Assembly: GCA_964575335.1 (NCBI GenBank)
Contig: CAZNPU010000002.1
Coordinates: 186,001-250,000 of the forward strand
DNA from: CAZNPU01 sp964575335
GTDB taxonomy: Bacteria > Planctomycetota > Phycisphaerae > Phycisphaerales > SM1A02
Length of the DNA: 64,000 nt
Reading direction: 5' to 3'
The notes beneath the pieces are model-generated. The model saw only the letters and a program-made list of their open reading frames with translations, ran no database searches and was not told the DNA's origin. Numbering within the stretch: position 1 is the first letter of the stretch; the number at the start of each line of letters is the position of its first letter. The position numbers and the translations under genes were made by a program. Shown piece by piece: positions 16,249 to 24,735 of this stretch.

Positions 16249-17391
16249 TTACCCCACCTTTCGCGCAACTTCCTCAGCCACTTCCATCGTGGTATTGGCG
16301 CTCGGATCGCCTGCGCGGACCTGGCGCACGTCGTATGACGCGACCTTGCCTTCGCGGACGACCTCCGCCACAGCAGCTTCGAGACGCTGAGCTTTTTCGG
16401 TTTCGCCCAGCCAGTCGAACATAAGTTTGACGGTCAGAATCATCGCCATGGGGTTGACGACGTTCTTGCCTTCGTACTTGGGCGCCGAGCCGTGGGTGGG
16501 TTCAAAGACCGCGTAGTTGTCGCCGATGTTCGCTGCCGCAGCAAAGCCGAGTCCACCGACCAGTCCTGCTGCGAGATCAGAAATAATGTCGCCGAACATA
16601 TTTTCCGCAACAAGCACATCGTAATCGGCGGGATTTTTCAGCAGCCACATGCAGATCGCATCGATGTTGGCCTCCCACGCCTCAATGCCGGGGTATTCCT
16701 TGGCGATGCTGCGGAACACGCGGGTCATCAGGCCGCCGGTTTCGCGCAGGACGTTGGGTTTTTCAACCAGCGTGACGCTGCGGCGGTTGTGCTTTTTGGC
16801 GTACTCAAATGCCTGGCGGCAGATTGATTCGCATCCCTGGCGCGACATGATACGGCTTGAGAGGGCAAGGTTTTCCAGCCCCTTCTCACCGAACTTCTTC
16901 ATGTTGGGATTGATGCTGAGCGCATCATAGACCTGCTGCGGGATTGGATGAAACTCCACGCCGCCGTAGAGACCTTCGGTATTTTCGCGGAAAACAACAA
17001 GATCAACGTTGTCACCACGGTAATTCAGCGGGTTGCCGGGAAAGGCCTTGCAAGGGCGCAGGTTGGTGTGGAGATTGAAAAGCTGGCGCAGGCGCACGAT
17101 CGGGCTGCGATAGACGAGGCCCTTGTCGCGCAATTCGGGAACGAGTTCCTGCTGCGCTTCGTCGTTGGGTTTGCTGGTGATCGCGCCGAAGAGCGCGCAG
17201 TCGGTTTGCTTGAGGATGTCGATGGTGCGCTGAGGCAGCGCATCGCCTTCCTTGCACCAGAATTCCCAGCCGATATCAGCGGGAATGTATTCCGCATCGA
17301 ACTTCATGGCATCGAGCACCAGACGGGCTGCGTTCATGACATCCTTGCCGACGCCGTCGCCAGGCATCCAGGCGATTTTGTATTGAGCCAT
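16249..17391 (-). CDS. Isocitrate/isopropylmalate-family dehydrogenase
   Basis: A 380-residue NAD(P)-dependent beta-decarboxylating dehydrogenase. It shows PGDGVGKDV at the N terminus, RLRQLFNLHTNLRP (substrate arginines), RENTEGLYGG, VEKPNVLRETGG (catalytic Lys), the metal-binding DIISDLAAGLVGGLG and the NAD-loop EPTHGSAPKYEGKNVVNP. Length matches the family. The position normally occupied by a TR pair reads LSSRIMSRQG, so the substrate may differ from plain isocitrate. The gene follows a fused homoaconitase-type aconitase by 141 bases on the same strand, which supports isocitrate (or homoisocitrate) as substrate and 2-oxoglutarate (or 2-oxoadipate) as product. Leucine biosynthesis is unlikely because no leuA/C/D neighbours are present. 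Confidence 0.88.
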   Translation of the reverse strand: MAQYKIAWMPGDGVGKDVMNAARLVLDAMKFDAEYIPADIGWEFWCKEGDALPQRTIDILKQTDCALFGAITSKPNDEAQQELVPELRDKGLVYRSPIVRLRQLFNLHTNLRPCKAFPGNPLNYRGDNVDLVVFRENTEGLYGGVEFHPIPQQVYDALSINPNMKKFGEKGLENLALSSRIMSRQGCESICRQAFEYAKKHNRRSVTLVEKPNVLRETGGLMTRVFRSIAKEYPGIEAWEANIDAICMWLLKNPADYDVLVAENMFGDIISDLAAGLVGGLGFAAAANIGDNYAVFEPTHGSAPKYEGKNVVNPMAMILTVKLMFDWLGETEKAQRLEAAVAEVVREGKVASYDVRQVRAGDPSANTTMEVAEEVARKVG

Positions 17392-17532
17392 AGCAATTCA
17401 CCAGAAGAGCAAGCAAAAGGGAAAGCAAAGTACGGTACAGTGAGAAATGGAAAGCGAGCAGGCAGTGTACCGCATGATCGCCTCTGCGGGGGGAAACATG
17501 AAACGCCGCAGGTGCCATCAGCGGTTTTCCAG

Positions 17533-19629
17533 TTACAACTGCGCCGCCAGGCGTCTGCGCACCATGTTTTCCGCGCCGCCTGCGACCACCAGCTCCTGCG
17601 CCACGACGCTCAGCGGCGGGAACGAAAACTGCCTGCCGTCGCAGGTGATGATCGACCGCTGGTAATCGATTTCAATGTCCGGGCCAATGATCGTCGCCCC
17701 CTGCTGCTGCCCGGCCGCTTCAGCGTCGCCATTGCTGCTGCTGCGGTTTCGCATCCATTCGACGAGTTCGGGGCACTCGAACACCACAAAACCGTTGTTG
17801 AAGGCGTTGCGCTTGTATGTTTCGCTGAACGAGTGCGCGATCACGCAGGGGATGCCGAAGTGCTTGAGGCAGGTGGCAGCCTGTTCGCGCGATGAGCCGG
17901 TGCCGAAGTTGCGGCCGGCAATGACCACATCACCGGGGCGGGCAATTTTCACGAAGTTCGGATCGTAATTGTTGAAGCTTGCTGCAGCCATTTCCTCCGG
18001 CGGCACGTCGTCGCGATAGGTGAGCTTGCCGGAGTAGATGCCGTCGGTGTTGAGATTGTCAACCGGAAGCCACAGCGCGCGGCCGGTGACTTTGGACGGG
18101 AACCCTTCGATGATCTCAACGCCCGAATCGCTGCCATCTGCAGCATCGCGTGCAGGGGCGTCGTTTACCTTGACCGAAAACCTGACGGACGTATTGGGGT
18201 CGAAGCGCGTCGGCGCACAGATGTAGCCGGCGACAGCCGACGCCGCCACCACTGCAGGCGATGCAAGATACGCCTTTGCGCTGCGGTCGCCCATGCGGCC
18301 CTTGAAGTTGCGATTGGTCGCGCTGATGCCGACCTCCCCCGCTTTGAGCGTGCCCGCACCAAGGCCGATGCACGGCCCACATCCGCTGGGCAGCGGAATT
18401 GCACCGGCATCCAGCAGTATCTGCCAATAACCAAGCTCCTCCGCCTGCTTTTGCACTTCCGCGCTGGCCGCAGCAACGTAGAACTCAACGCCGTCAGCCA
18501 CCTTGCGTCCTTTGACAACGTTGGCTGCTTCGCGTAGGTCTTCCAGCCGCGCGTTCACGCAGCTTAAGAGATATGCCTTGTTGATGGCGATGCGCTGCTG
18601 CTCGATCTCCGGCAGCGAGGTCATTGTCTTGACATGATCCGGCCCGGAAACGTGCGGGATGACCGTGGACAGATCGAGTTCAAGCTCCACCGCGTACCGC
18701 GCCTCTTCATCAGCCTGCAGTTGATCGCGAGCGGCCCACCATGCGTCAACCATCTCGCGCGTCAGGCGAGGGGTATTTTTTCGGGCAAGAAAATCAGCGC
18801 GGCTGTACAGGTAATCACGCAAGACCTCATCGAAGGGGAATATGCCCGCCAACGCGCCCCATTCGGTGGTCATGTTGCTGATGGACATGCGCTGGTCCAT
18901 CGTCAGCGCCGCGACGCCTTCGCCGACGAACTCCACCGCCATGTTCAGCACTTCATCGTTGTTGAACAAGCCGCACAGCGCGATGATGATGTCCTTGCCC
19001 ACTACGCCGGGCTGCAGCTTGCCCTTGAGCGCGCATCGCGCCACGGGCGGCACCTGCCACCAGGTGATGCCGGTTGCCCAGATACTCGCTGCGTCGGTTC
19101 GCACCACCGGCGTACCAAGGCAGCACGCTGCGCCGTAGAGATTGGAGTGTGAATCGCTGCCGACGACCATGCTGCCCGGCGTGACGTAGCCTTCTTCAAC
19201 CATCACCTGATGGGAGATGCCGCGGCCGGGCGGATAAAAGTCGATGCCGTGCTCGCGCGCGAACGCTTCAATCTTCGCGTACTTGCCGAGGTTTTCGGGG
19301 CTGGTGTTTTGAATGTCATGATCGATCGCGAACACCGGCTGGCGCGGGTTGTGGATGGCTGGCCTGACAGCTGCAACTGCGCCCGCAGCACCACTGCCTG
19401 ACGAGCCGCCGGACGATTGCCACCGGTCGGCGGAGTCGTTCAGCTTTTCAATGCCGCTCCATATCTCTTTGAATTTGCCCATAACCGCCGACGTGTTGTC
19501 GTGGGTCATGACGTGCTTGGGGCGGATGGTGATGAAATCGCCACTGCGCACGACCTGACCGGGCTTGAGGCTTTCGGGCGCAGCATGCTTGGCAGCGAGC
19601 TTTTCAACGAGCGTAAGCGGCGTGGTCAT
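17533..19629 (-). CDS. Fused aconitase-family hydratase, homoaconitase (Lys4)-like
   Basis: A 698-residue hydro-lyase with the large iron-sulphur domains and the swivel domain in one chain. The three cluster cysteines are visible: Cys357 (LLSCVNARLED) and Cys417 and Cys420 (SGCGPC). The swivel has NFGTGSSREQAA with the active-site Ser, and the N terminus reads RPKHVMTHDNTSAVMGKF, which resembles fungal homoaconitase more than bacterial AcnA or AcnB. A Ser/Gly/Ala-rich insertion lies at about residues 69-92 and looks like a flexible linker inside domain 1. It sits between the HD-domain gene and the dehydrogenase on the same strand, so the pair likely converts citrate (or a homologue) to the 2-oxoacid. 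True homocitrate activity would need a homocitrate synthase, which is not in the window. Confidence 0.87.
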   Translation of the reverse strand: MTTPLTLVEKLAAKHAAPESLKPGQVVRSGDFITIRPKHVMTHDNTSAVMGKFKEIWSGIEKLNDSADRWQSSGGSSGSGAAGAVAAVRPAIHNPRQPVFAIDHDIQNTSPENLGKYAKIEAFAREHGIDFYPPGRGISHQVMVEEGYVTPGSMVVGSDSHSNLYGAACCLGTPVVRTDAASIWATGITWWQVPPVARCALKGKLQPGVVGKDIIIALCGLFNNDEVLNMAVEFVGEGVAALTMDQRMSISNMTTEWGALAGIFPFDEVLRDYLYSRADFLARKNTPRLTREMVDAWWAARDQLQADEEARYAVELELDLSTVIPHVSGPDHVKTMTSLPEIEQQRIAINKAYLLSCVNARLEDLREAANVVKGRKVADGVEFYVAAASAEVQKQAEELGYWQILLDAGAIPLPSGCGPCIGLGAGTLKAGEVGISATNRNFKGRMGDRSAKAYLASPAVVAASAVAGYICAPTRFDPNTSVRFSVKVNDAPARDAADGSDSGVEIIEGFPSKVTGRALWLPVDNLNTDGIYSGKLTYRDDVPPEEMAAASFNNYDPNFVKIARPGDVVIAGRNFGTGSSREQAATCLKHFGIPCVIAHSFSETYKRNAFNNGFVVFECPELVEWMRNRSSSNGDAEAAGQQQGATIIGPDIEIDYQRSIITCDGRQFSFPPLSVVAQELVVAGGAENMVRRRLAAQL

Positions 19630-19723
19630 GTCTACAGCATATCACTGAGCGTGCGGTTGAGGCGGCGGGCCGCCGGGCGCTTTTGCAAGACGCAGCAGCC
19701 TGCGTTTCGTCTCCTTGCGGCGG

Positions 19724-20332
19724 TTACTTTTTCTTGTTCTTTGCCGCCTGTGCGCCCAGATACTTGGCGATGTCAAAGTCCACGAAATCCGCGTGGTGGA
19801 AGATGATCGATTCGATGCTACGCTGCACCTTGTCGCCTTCGTGCGAGTGAGTGGCGACGATGTGCATGACCTCAGCCGGAATACCGTGCTTGTAGCACAT
19901 CGCCACGCCGCTGAAGGGATGACGCAGCATCTGGCCAAAGCTGCCCTGCACCACCTGTCCGGTTTGCGGGTCTTTGTCGTACTCCAAAGGCTTGCCGCAG
20001 TCGGCCAGCAGCGCGCCGGCGATCAGGTAATCCATATTGATGGGCACCACGTTCCTGCCGCCTGCGTTGAACACCTCTTGCAGTACCCGCGCAATCGCGA
20101 TGCACTGCTTGACGCACGAATTGAGGTGGTCGATGAACGTCATTTCGATGTCGCCGGCCAGCAGCGTGAACTTGACCGCGCGAAGCTCATCGAACGTCCA
20201 TCCCTTCCCGTTGCAGCCGGTGGTGATAGCCTCGTTCCACACTGCAGCGACTTTGTCGCGCAGCGATTCATCCTTGATCTGCATCAGGTCGGGAAACAGT
20301 TGGGCAATGTCGGATGTTGTGTACGTCGTCAT
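19724..20332 (-). CDS. HD-domain-like protein with altered HD motif
   Basis: A 202-residue soluble protein that follows the layout of HD-domain phosphohydrolases: helix FIDHLNSCVKQCIAIARVL, then ALLADCGKPLEYD, RHPFSGVAMC, a helix with HIVATHSHEGD, and a final HHADFVDFD. In a normal HD protein the third element reads HD(I)GK; here it is ADCGK, so the first metal-binding His of that pair is missing while later His and Asp residues remain. Activity may be altered or lost. I start at the ATG at 20332 (MTTYTTSDIAQLF), because the longer frame to 20401 adds an unlikely hydrophobic N terminus. It lies upstream of the aconitase gene by about 95 bases and may belong to the same transcript. The C terminus is Lys-rich (AAKNKKK). 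Confidence 0.7.
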   Translation of the reverse strand: MTTYTTSDIAQLFPDLMQIKDESLRDKVAAVWNEAITTGCNGKGWTFDELRAVKFTLLAGDIEMTFIDHLNSCVKQCIAIARVLQEVFNAGGRNVVPINMDYLIAGALLADCGKPLEYDKDPQTGQVVQGSFGQMLRHPFSGVAMCYKHGIPAEVMHIVATHSHEGDKVQRSIESIIFHHADFVDFDIAKYLGAQAAKNKKK

Positions 20333-20420
20333 AGGGGGCAGCAGCATACCGCAAAAAAAGAAAATTGAAACAGGCATTTCAACGCCCATCGCCCAGCACA
20401 TTTACGGCCAAAAGTAGCGG

Positions 20421-20969
20421 TCAGGCCGGCGGCATCTCCTGCCGAAGCATGCCGTAGAACGCCACGTCCTTGAACTGGCCCCATTTGTGAATGTGTTGCC
20501 GCATCGTGCCCTCGTAGGTCATGCCGATTTTGACAAGCACGCGGCCGGAGGCAGGATTGTCGGTCATGTGATGGGCGAAGATGCGATGCAATTGAAGCGT
20601 GTGAAAGCCAAAGCGAACGACCGCCGCAGCGGCCTCGCTGGCGTATCCGTTGTTCCAGAACGGCTTGCCGATCCAGTAGCCCAGTTCCGCATGCTGGTGT
20701 TCTGCTGCCACTTCAAGCCCGACTGCGCCAATCAGTGTTCCACCTGCGCGCAGGGTAACTGCAAAGACGAAATTGCCCGCATCGCGTTCATTGGCTTCGA
20801 GCGAACCTATCCACGCCTCAGCCACGCCTTCGGGATATGGATGCGGAATGCGCAGCGTCGTTGCTGCAATGTCGCGGTCGCCCGCAAGGCGACGAACGTC
20901 CGGCGCATCGGTCAGAACAAATGGCCAAAGCAGGAGCCGCTCAGTGTAAATATGCCGCTGGCTGGTCAT
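20421..20969 (-). CDS. GNAT N-acetyltransferase, RimJ/RimL type
   Basis: A 182-residue acetyltransferase of the RimJ/RimL-like GNAT group. It begins with the usual TERLLLWPF strand and has DAPDVRRLAGD, then IGAVGLEVAAEHQHAELGYWIG, the acetyl-CoA loop region PFWNNGYASEAAAAVVRFGF, RIFAHHMTDNPASGRVLVKIGM and EGTMRQHIHKWGQFKDVAFYGML. All core elements are present, so it should be active on an amine or a protein N terminus; the substrate is unknown. It sits within the citryl-CoA gene run but has no obvious metabolic link to it. Confidence 0.9.
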   Translation of the reverse strand: MTSQRHIYTERLLLWPFVLTDAPDVRRLAGDRDIAATTLRIPHPYPEGVAEAWIGSLEANERDAGNFVFAVTLRAGGTLIGAVGLEVAAEHQHAELGYWIGKPFWNNGYASEAAAAVVRFGFHTLQLHRIFAHHMTDNPASGRVLVKIGMTYEGTMRQHIHKWGQFKDVAFYGMLRQEMPPA

Positions 20970-21134
20970 ACGTCACGCACCGCTGTCACTGTCCGTGCTG
21001 TCTGCCGCGGCATGACAGCAATCGCAGTAAAAAGCTGAAAGCACAGGCAGCAGTTGAGCGTTCCCGGTTGATGATGACGCCTTACGTCACTGCCGATCGT
21101 GCTTTATACGAATGATGATAGGACGCGAGTGCGA

Positions 21135-21917
21135 TCACTCCAGCGTTCGCGCCGGCGGGCCGTCATATTCGTGATGCACAGGATCGATCTTGCGCATCGG
21201 CTTGCAGCGCGTCTGCTCTTCATAAACATGTGCCACCAGGCCGGGTGCGCGGGCGATCATGAACAAACCGTTCATCAGTTCCGGCGGGAAGCCAAGGTCG
21301 GCCAGGATCGCGCCGATTGCGCCGTCCACGTTCATCGGCAGCGGCTTTCCGCCTTTCTGAAACACGCGCTCCACCGCCCGTGCCGCCTGCATGTGCGGTC
21401 CGCTCACGCCAGCCTGCTCGGCCAGATCAAATAAGCGAGCCGTTCGCGGGTCGTTCGTGTGAATGCGATGACCGAAGCCGCTCATGCGCCGATTCGCCTG
21501 CTTCAGTTCATTCAGCACAGCCGCTGCAACGTCATCGAGTTCACCGCCGTCGGTCTTGTGTCGGGCAACGATCTGTGCAAGCTGGCGTGCGCAATTCTCA
21601 ATTGCCCCGCCATGATGCTGATTGATGCTCATAATGCCCGCTGCGACCGATGCGCTCAGAGGCGCACCGGTGGACGCGACGGTTCGGGCCGCCAGTGCAG
21701 AAGGCGGCGTAGCGCCGTGATCGATGCTCGAAACGAGGATGGCGTCCATTAACCGCCCTACTTCAGCGGTTGGAAGCTCGCCGCGCAGCACAAGGTAAAC
21801 CGCTGCCCCCACGCTGACGTTGCCCATCAGCTCCGCAATGTCATAACCGCGCACGCGAACGTGGTTCGGCTGAATCTGCGTGATGGAGGTTTTCCAGTTG
21901 TTGTTTTCGCTGGACAT
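21135..21917 (-). CDS. Citryl-CoA lyase-like, citrate-synthase-fold protein
   Basis: A 260-residue protein with the small citrate synthase fold, the size of stand-alone citryl-CoA lyase (about 255-260 residues) and of the C-terminal lyase part of ATP-citrate lyase, and much shorter than citrate synthase (about 400). The three catalytic positions of the superfamily are present: His102 (HHGGAIEN), His150 (GFGHRIH) and Asp198 (MNVDGAIGA). The reaction would be citryl-CoA to acetyl-CoA plus oxaloacetate, or the reverse. Directly upstream on the same strand lie SucD-like and SucC-like CoA ligase genes, the partners expected of a citryl-CoA synthetase. A lyase for another 3-hydroxy-3-carboxyl-CoA, such as methylcitryl-CoA, is an alternative. 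Confidence 0.82.
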   Translation of the reverse strand: MSSENNNWKTSITQIQPNHVRVRGYDIAELMGNVSVGAAVYLVLRGELPTAEVGRLMDAILVSSIDHGATPPSALAARTVASTGAPLSASVAAGIMSINQHHGGAIENCARQLAQIVARHKTDGGELDDVAAAVLNELKQANRRMSGFGHRIHTNDPRTARLFDLAEQAGVSGPHMQAARAVERVFQKGGKPLPMNVDGAIGAILADLGFPPELMNGLFMIARAPGLVAHVYEEQTRCKPMRKIDPVHHEYDGPPARTLE

Positions 21918-22040
21918 TTGATATCAAACCAATCAAACAAAATATGATGCGCACCCAGCCTTATTTTTGGAAATAAGAAGACTGCTTGCCATCGAGAGCC
22001 TGCTGATTTCTCGCTTTGCGTTTCGCACTGGCCAGTTTAC

Positions 22041-22973
22041 TTATCGCAAAGCGACCGCCTTGAGCACATCCAGCGTCGCCTGCGGCAGATCGCCGAAGCT
22101 CGTCACGACCGCTGCGCCGGCTTCGCGCAACGCCGCCACTTTGCCGGCATGGGTGCCGCGATTGCCTTCAATGATCGCTCCGGCATGACTGAAGCGAGTG
22201 CCTTCCTTTGCCGCTGCGCCGCCGACGTATGCAATTACAGGTTTCGTCACACGCCTGCTCGCAAGCAAGTCCGCCAGGCGTTCTTCCTGTGAACCGCCGA
22301 TTTCGCCGAATACCACGATCGCATCGGTTTCGGGATCATCTTCAAACAGCAACGCCACTTCAGGAATCGGCAGTCCGACCACTGAATCGCCGCCGACATG
22401 CACCAGCGTGCTCAGGCCGATGCCGGCGCGGCTGAGGTAATAGCCGCATGAACTGGTCATGCCTCCGCTCCGCGACGCCACGCCGCAGGTCATCCCGGGC
22501 TTGGGGCCATTGAACCACTGACGGGCTGACTCAGCCTTGCCACCAATCATTCCCACAACCGCCGATTTGCCCTCCGGTCCGGGGCTGATCACGCCCAGCG
22601 TGTTAGGGCCGATGAACTGCGCGCCGTTTGCAGTTGCAGCAGCAGCAATTTCCATCGTGTCCCACAAAGGCACACGATCGGGAACCAGTACGAGCATCTT
22701 CACGCCCGCTTCAATGGCTTCAATGGCAGCGGACTTCACCAATCGAGCCGGCACAAAGACAACTGAAATATCAATCGCCCCCACAGCCTCAATTGCTTCT
22801 GCAACGTGGTTGAAGACCGGCACGCCTTCAACATTCTGCCCGCCCTTGCCGGGTGTACAGCCGGCGACCACATTTGTGCCGAAGCCTCGCATCAACTTCG
22901 TTCGAGCCTGGCCCTCCCGGCCGGTGATGCCCTGAACGAGTACGCGCTTGGTTGGATCAATGATAATGGACAT
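22041..22973 (-). CDS. SucD-like CoA ligase alpha subunit (candidate citryl-CoA synthetase subunit)
   Basis: A 310-residue ADP-forming acyl-CoA ligase alpha subunit. The CoA-binding domain begins at once (RVLVQGITGREGQ, then GTNVVAGCTPGKGGQ), and the phospho-histidine loop reads RFSHAGAIIEG, with His263 as the catalytic residue. Length is slightly above SucD (about 290). Between come FVPARLVKSAAIEAIEAG and GPNTLGVISPGP, as in the family. It lies 82 bases downstream of the SucC-like gene and 123 bases upstream of the citryl-CoA lyase-like gene on the same strand. The family catalyses carboxylate plus CoA plus NTP to acyl-CoA; citrate is inferred from the neighbouring lyase, and succinate or malate remain possible. 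Confidence 0.85.
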   Translation of the reverse strand: MSIIIDPTKRVLVQGITGREGQARTKLMRGFGTNVVAGCTPGKGGQNVEGVPVFNHVAEAIEAVGAIDISVVFVPARLVKSAAIEAIEAGVKMLVLVPDRVPLWDTMEIAAAATANGAQFIGPNTLGVISPGPEGKSAVVGMIGGKAESARQWFNGPKPGMTCGVASRSGGMTSSCGYYLSRAGIGLSTLVHVGGDSVVGLPIPEVALLFEDDPETDAIVVFGEIGGSQEERLADLLASRRVTKPVIAYVGGAAAKEGTRFSHAGAIIEGNRGTHAGKVAALREAGAAVVTSFGDLPQATLDVLKAVALR

Positions 22974-23055
22974 AAGAACCTGTTCGGGTCACAAAAAGAA
23001 TGCCGTTTGGTGGGTTGAACTTACCTGCTGCCGCCGCAACGGCTCACTTCGTCAT

Positions 23056-24603
23056 TTATGTTTTCTCTTCGTCCAGCCCCGGAATGGGCAAATCGACAAA
23101 TACCACCGGCTTGCCCGCGTAGCGGCATTCGATTTCCAGTGCGATCAGTTCTGAATCCTTGCCGGCAATCTCTTCTTCACTGACAGCGAGCACGGGTTTG
23201 CCGTTGTCTTCCTTCAACAAACCCGACGATTTCTGGACGACGATATCCGTAGTAGCGGGATCGCACTGTGCATGATCGATCCAAACGCGGCCGCCGTTGA
23301 TGGCAAAGTTGTATCCGCTGCCGACAAATGGCGGCAGTTCGCGCGGGCGAGGCGTCCATGTTTTGCCGGTGTTCTGCTCCACCAATTGCGCAAACCGCTC
23401 TGCGCATGCAGCCGGCGTATCATCCTTGCGATATCCCTCAATCGGCGTGCCAAGCAGTTTCGACGCTGCAGCCAGAATTTCAACCGCGCGGTCTTCGCTG
23501 TTGCCGCCCAGTCGCACCACCGTGGGAATGTCCAGCTTCAATTCGAGAAACGCTTTGGCCAAGCCATACGCTGAGTGGTATTGCTCCTGACTGGCCACGC
23601 CGCTGCCGGAACCGAAGTATCCAACCAGACCGGGCTGGGAAAGAATCACACGAGCCGCCCGGTACACCTTGGCTGCGGATGGATTTCCCGATGTGTCGCA
23701 GAAATTGGCGAGCGTGAAGCCAGCGTTCGTCGCAGCGTCCATCGACATCATCGATCCCCCGCCGCCAGCGCCGTGGAAACCGATGAGGCCGCGCGAGGCG
23801 CCTGATCCCTCAACTGCGTCACCGGTTGGAAGCTGCGCAAAGTAAAACGTGCCTCGGTGATCGGCTTCCTCGATCTTGTAGGCGATGCGCTCCAGGTCTG
23901 TTGGCGGATGGTCCAGTTCGCGAGCGATTTCGATCCCCAGCTCCGGATGACGGAACACCGCGTAGTCATCGATAGTGATGCGGCAGTCAGCTGCCACAAT
24001 GCGGCCGTCGGCAGTCGTCACCAGTGGATTGATCTCCAGCGATCTCGCCTCATACTGCTTGGCCAGCTTCACCAGATTGAGAATATTCTCAACGAGCTTG
24101 TCGTGCAGTTCCGGATCAATGGGCGAGGCCCGCAGCACTTCACGAACACGCTCAGGGTCAACGCCTTTGTTCACATCCACCGGCAACCGGGCCACGCTGG
24201 CTGCGCGCTCTTCAATTCCCGATCCGCCCTGGCAATCAAGCAGGAGAACCGGCGCTTTCGCAGCGTCATCGATTGTCAGCGAAACGAAGATTTCATCGCG
24301 GATATCTACGGCTTCTTCGATGAGCACCTCCGTAACGGGGAAATTGCCGAACCGCAATCCCAGCAAGGCGCGCGTCTGCTGCTCGGCCTCCTGGGGCGTT
24401 GAGGCGAACAGTACGCCGCCCTTGGCCTTTCGGCCGGTGATCCACGCCTGCACCTTCAAAATGACGCGACCGCCGCCTGGCGGCATCAATCGTTCCGCAA
24501 CGCCTGCAGCATCGGCAGGCGATGAAACCACCTCACCCTGCGGCACGGAGATGCCGTGCATCCGCAGCAACGCTTTACCTTGATATTCGTGAAGTCGAGC
24601 CAC
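23056..24603 (-). CDS. SucC-like ATP-grasp CoA ligase beta subunit with C-terminal extension
   Basis: A 515-residue protein. Residues 1 to about 400 follow the succinyl-CoA synthetase beta subunit: LHEYQGKALLRMHGI, the ATP-grasp segment VILKVQAWITGRKAKGGV, LEINPLVTTADGRIVAADCRITIDD, and FHGAGGGGSMMSMDA. The family usually ends near residue 390-400; here about 95 residues follow (421-515) with NGGRVWIDHAQC (Cys447), SGLLKEDNGKPVLAVS, LEIEC (Cys493) and LPIPGLDE. That spacing resembles a ferredoxin-like module that has lost most of its cysteines. It is the first ligase gene of the citryl-CoA set. Citryl-CoA synthetase or an ATP-citrate-lyase-like role is inferred; plain succinyl-CoA synthetase cannot be excluded. 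Confidence 0.83.
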   Translation of the reverse strand: MARLHEYQGKALLRMHGISVPQGEVVSSPADAAGVAERLMPPGGGRVILKVQAWITGRKAKGGVLFASTPQEAEQQTRALLGLRFGNFPVTEVLIEEAVDIRDEIFVSLTIDDAAKAPVLLLDCQGGSGIEERAASVARLPVDVNKGVDPERVREVLRASPIDPELHDKLVENILNLVKLAKQYEARSLEINPLVTTADGRIVAADCRITIDDYAVFRHPELGIEIARELDHPPTDLERIAYKIEEADHRGTFYFAQLPTGDAVEGSGASRGLIGFHGAGGGGSMMSMDAATNAGFTLANFCDTSGNPSAAKVYRAARVILSQPGLVGYFGSGSGVASQEQYHSAYGLAKAFLELKLDIPTVVRLGGNSEDRAVEILAAASKLLGTPIEGYRKDDTPAACAERFAQLVEQNTGKTWTPRPRELPPFVGSGYNFAINGGRVWIDHAQCDPATTDIVVQKSSGLLKEDNGKPVLAVSEEEIAGKDSELIALEIECRYAGKPVVFVDLPIPGLDEEKT

Positions 24604-24735
24604 AATCTTCCTCGCACGGAGTTTTCAACGGGCGAAGCAGTGTACCGTCAGCGGGCGAAATGCGCTGAACAGCGCCACCGGGGAATTCGCCGTGTTCACA
24701 CCGGTGTTGCGGCTGCAAAACGAAAATCGTTTCTC

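Noticed and set aside
16948..17895. Plus-strand frame of 315 residues across the dehydrogenase and aconitase genes
   Set aside because: It runs through two minus-strand genes that have complete motifs.
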